Assembly: GCA_003023105.1 (NCBI GenBank)
Contig: PXSZ01000013.1
Span: 1-8,533 of the forward strand
Length of the DNA stretch: 8,533 nucleotides
From: Bacteroidetes bacterium QH_10_64_37
GTDB taxonomy: Bacteria > Bacteroidota > Rhodothermia > Rhodothermales > Salinibacteraceae
Reading direction: 5' to 3'
Part shown: in pieces, positions 7,219 through 8,533 of the stretch
Position numbering within the stretch: position 1 is the stretch's first letter
Layout of the letters: each line of letters starts with the position of its first letter
Notes under the pieces: generated by a model
Told to the model about the DNA's origin: nothing
What the model saw: only the letters and a program-made list of their open reading frames with translations
Databases searched by the model: none
Program-made: the position numbers and the translations under genes

Positions 7219-7253
7219 AAAAACAAACCAGTCGGTGCGAAGAATCAGGACTG
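7219..7253 (-). terminator. Weak terminator candidate downstream of folP
   Basis: On the minus strand CAGTC (7253-7249) can pair with GACTG (7233-7229), with two outer T:G/G:T wobbles. The loop is 15 nt. It is followed by GGTTTGTTTTT (7229-7219). The stem is short and the loop long, but the position, 9 bp after the folP stop codon, and the T-rich tail fit termination of folP. If real, cdaA would need its own promoter within 6995-7218; I could not identify one with confidence. Confidence 0.3.
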
Positions 7254-7261
7254 ACGAAGTA

Positions 7262-8188
7262 CTACCCTTGACGAAGAGCGGCCCCGAGGACCTTCAGCAT
7301 CTCAATGGTGGAAGCCACGTCGTGGGTGCGCACGAGCGTGGCACCTCGCACCACGGCCACTGCCGTAGCCCCGAGCGAGCCGAAGAGCCGCTCGTCGACC
7401 GGCGCAGGATTGTCGGGCGTGCCGAGCGTGGCGCCGATCGTACTTTTGCGGGACACGCCCACCATCACGGGCCGATTGAGGGTAAGTAGCTCGTCCACGT
7501 CGTTGAGGAGACGCAGGTTCTCCTCGTTCGACTTGCCGAAGCCGAAGCCGGGATCGATGACGATCTGCTCCACCCCCGCCTGCTCCGCCGTCATAATCGA
7601 CCGGGCGAGTGCGTCGCGCACCTCGGCGGTCACGTCGTCGTAGGGGCGGGGCCGCGTCAGGTCTCCCGGCTCGCCGACCGAATGCATTAGCACCAGGGGC
7701 GCGCCCCAGTCGGCCGCCGCCTCGGCCATCTCCGGATGGTGGCGCAGGCCCGTCACGTCGTTCACGATGTGCGCCCCGGCGGCCAGGGCGGCCCGGGCCA
7801 CCGCCGGCTTGTACGTGTCGATGGACAGAAGCGCCTCGGGAAACCGGTCGGCGAGAGCGTCGATGACGGGCACCACGCGGTCGCGCTCGTCTTCCGGAGA
7901 TACCGGCTCGGCCCCAGGGCGGGTCGACTCGCCCCCCACGTCGATGATCGACGCGCCCTCGCTCAGCATCTCGGTGGCCCGCGACACGGCCATCTCGACG
8001 GTGACGTATTGGCCGCCGTCGGAAAAGGAGTCGGGGGTCACGTTCAGGATGCCCATGACGTGCGCCCCCGCCGCATCCGGACTCCCGGGCCGACAGTCGA
8101 GCGTGTACCCCCGCGAGTCGAGTACGAATCGGGCGGGCGGGAAGTCCTCGGGATCCAGGGCGGGAACGGAGTGAAAGACACGAGGCAT
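7262..8188 (-). CDS. folP: Dihydropteroate synthase
   Basis: Condenses p-aminobenzoate with 6-hydroxymethyl-7,8-dihydropterin pyrophosphate to give 7,8-dihydropteroate in folate synthesis; it is the target of sulfonamides. The 308-residue protein is a TIM barrel with all family signatures. These are MGILNVTPDSFSDGG at ~45-59, the second loop IDVGGESTRPGAEPV at ~82-96, SIDTYKP at ~122-128, and NDVTGL at ~143-148. VLMHS is at ~166-170 and IDPGFGFGKS at ~211-220. VGVSRKSTIG at ~243-252 has the substrate-binding Lys248, and RTHD is at 287-290. An N-terminal extension of about 40 residues (FHSVPALDPEDFPP and following) precedes the barrel and is longer than in the shortest family members. ATG 8188 is preferred; a TTG at 8206 would add six residues (MPRRLA). 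No Shine-Dalgarno sequence is evident. It is transcribed divergently from the GH3-like gene and lies upstream of cdaA on the same strand. Confidence 0.97.
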   Translation of the reverse strand: MPRVFHSVPALDPEDFPPARFVLDSRGYTLDCRPGSPDAAGAHVMGILNVTPDSFSDGGQYVTVEMAVSRATEMLSEGASIIDVGGESTRPGAEPVSPEDERDRVVPVIDALADRFPEALLSIDTYKPAVARAALAAGAHIVNDVTGLRHHPEMAEAAADWGAPLVLMHSVGEPGDLTRPRPYDDVTAEVRDALARSIMTAEQAGVEQIVIDPGFGFGKSNEENLRLLNDVDELLTLNRPVMVGVSRKSTIGATLGTPDNPAPVDERLFGSLGATAVAVVRGATLVRTHDVASTIEMLKVLGAALRQG

Positions 8189-8386
8189 GGCGAGCCGCCG
8201 AGGCAATCAAAGACGGAGAGACCTGCGAACACTTGTTTCGATAAGGTATACACAGAGCGCTGTTGGAATGAGATCCACAGCCTTTTTTGTGGAAAATTTC
8301 AGCCGCCGGAACGCCCGCCCTCGCTTGTCGTCCTGCCGTGGACGGGGGCTCCAAAGAGTGTTTACCGATCTGCTTCCGTGTCGTCG
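8189..8386. promoter_or_regulatory. Divergent folP / GH3 intergenic region with AT-rich patch and DnaA-box-like motifs
   Basis: These 198 bp must hold the promoters for both flanking genes. The part from about 8231 to 8300 is much richer in A+T than its surroundings. It contains three sequences resembling the DnaA box TTWTNCACA. One is GTATACACA at 8246-8254 (+, 8 of 9), one is AGATCCACA at 8271-8279 (+, 7 of 9), and one is TTTTCCACA on the minus strand at 8288-8296 (9 of 9). The last two form an inverted repeat, TCCACA (8274-8279) with TGTGGA (8288-8293), enclosing a T6-containing loop. No convincing Bacteroidota-type -33/-7 promoter pair could be fixed on either strand, so individual promoters are not called. 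Confidence 0.4.
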
Positions 8387-8533
8387 ATGGACGAGCTGGT
8401 ACGTTCGGCCCTGCAGTGGCTCGGCCCGCTCCGCCGGGTCAAAGAGTTCAAAGCGCATCCCGTGGCCACTCAGCGCACGCTCCTCCGCCGCCTGCTCACC
8501 CGCGCGGCCGACACCGAATGGGGCCGGCGGTTC
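8387..8533 (+). CDS. GH3 auxin-responsive promoter family protein, N-terminal fragment
   Basis: An open frame starts at ATG 8387 and runs off the window edge after 49 codons. It begins MDELVRSALQWLGPLRRV, continues through FKAHPVATQRTLLRRLL, and ends TRAADTEWGRRF. A helical start with 'P...Q...L..LL..A..T.(F/W)G(R/K)' is the usual N-terminus of bacterial GH3-family proteins, members of the adenylate-forming (acyl-CoA synthetase-like) superfamily. In plants GH3 enzymes conjugate amino acids to jasmonate or auxin; the role of the bacterial members is unknown. The ATP-binding motifs would lie beyond the window. A GTG at 8378, three codons upstream in the same frame, is an alternative start. There is no clear ribosome binding site. 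It is divergent from folP. Confidence 0.7.
   Translation, partial: MDELVRSALQWLGPLRRVKEFKAHPVATQRTLLRRLLTRAADTEWGRRF

Noticed and set aside
7302..8354. Minus-strand open frame of 350 codons overlapping folP
   Set aside because: It is an out-of-frame shadow of folP with Arg/Gly-rich low-complexity translation; folP itself has every family motif.
1..8533. CRISPR arrays, tRNA or rRNA genes, insertion sequences, phage or defence genes
   Set aside because: No regularly spaced repeats, cloverleaf-like sequences, transposase or phage motifs were found on either strand.

Overview
The window is GC-rich (clearly above 60% by eye) with acidic, Asp/Glu-heavy proteins. The starts chosen for five of the six full-length genes lack a convincing Shine-Dalgarno sequence. 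The folP-cdaA neighbourhood and the S41 protease with a GGGGI-PD tail are typical of Bacteroidota/Rhodothermota. Together these point to a halophilic, Salinibacter-like bacterium. The taxon is an inference; no rRNA or other marker is present.

Layout. (1) Positions 1-113 hold the 3' end of a plus-strand gene, probably a beta-CASP metallo-beta-lactamase RNA-processing exonuclease. (2) 263-3208 (+) encodes a 981-residue fusion of an FAD-linked oxidase, two Fe-S motifs and a CCG domain, i.e. a D-2-hydroxyacid (D-lactate / D-2-hydroxyglutarate / glycolate type) dehydrogenase. (3) 3248-3452 (+) is a short Phd/YefM antitoxin-like gene that appears to be broken by one extra G in a G4 run. (4) 3487-5190 (-) is a carboxyl-terminal processing protease (S41, PDZ), convergent with the plus-strand genes. 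(5) 5466-6170 (-) is protein-L-isoaspartate O-methyltransferase (pcm), 23 bp downstream of (6) 6194-6994 (-), the diadenylate cyclase cdaA. A terminator-like hairpin follows pcm. (7) 6995-7261 is intergenic and carries a composite direct/inverted repeat and a weak folP terminator candidate. (8) 7262-8188 (-) is dihydropteroate synthase (folP). (9) 8189-8386 is a divergent intergenic region with an AT-rich patch and DnaA-box-like motifs. (10) 8387 to the end (+) is the first 49 codons of a GH3-family protein.

How they work together. The folP, cdaA, pcm, ctp series all run on the minus strand and cover folate synthesis, c-di-AMP signalling, damaged-protein repair and periplasmic proteolysis. 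Only cdaA-pcm is spaced like a tight operon. c-di-AMP commonly controls potassium and osmolyte uptake, which would suit a halophile, but no target is visible here. The FAD/Fe-S protein feeds electrons from a D-2-hydroxyacid to an unidentified acceptor.

I see no clearly new multi-gene system. The most unusual items are the frameshifted orphan antitoxin-like gene, the repeat between folP and cdaA, and the DnaA-box-like cluster.
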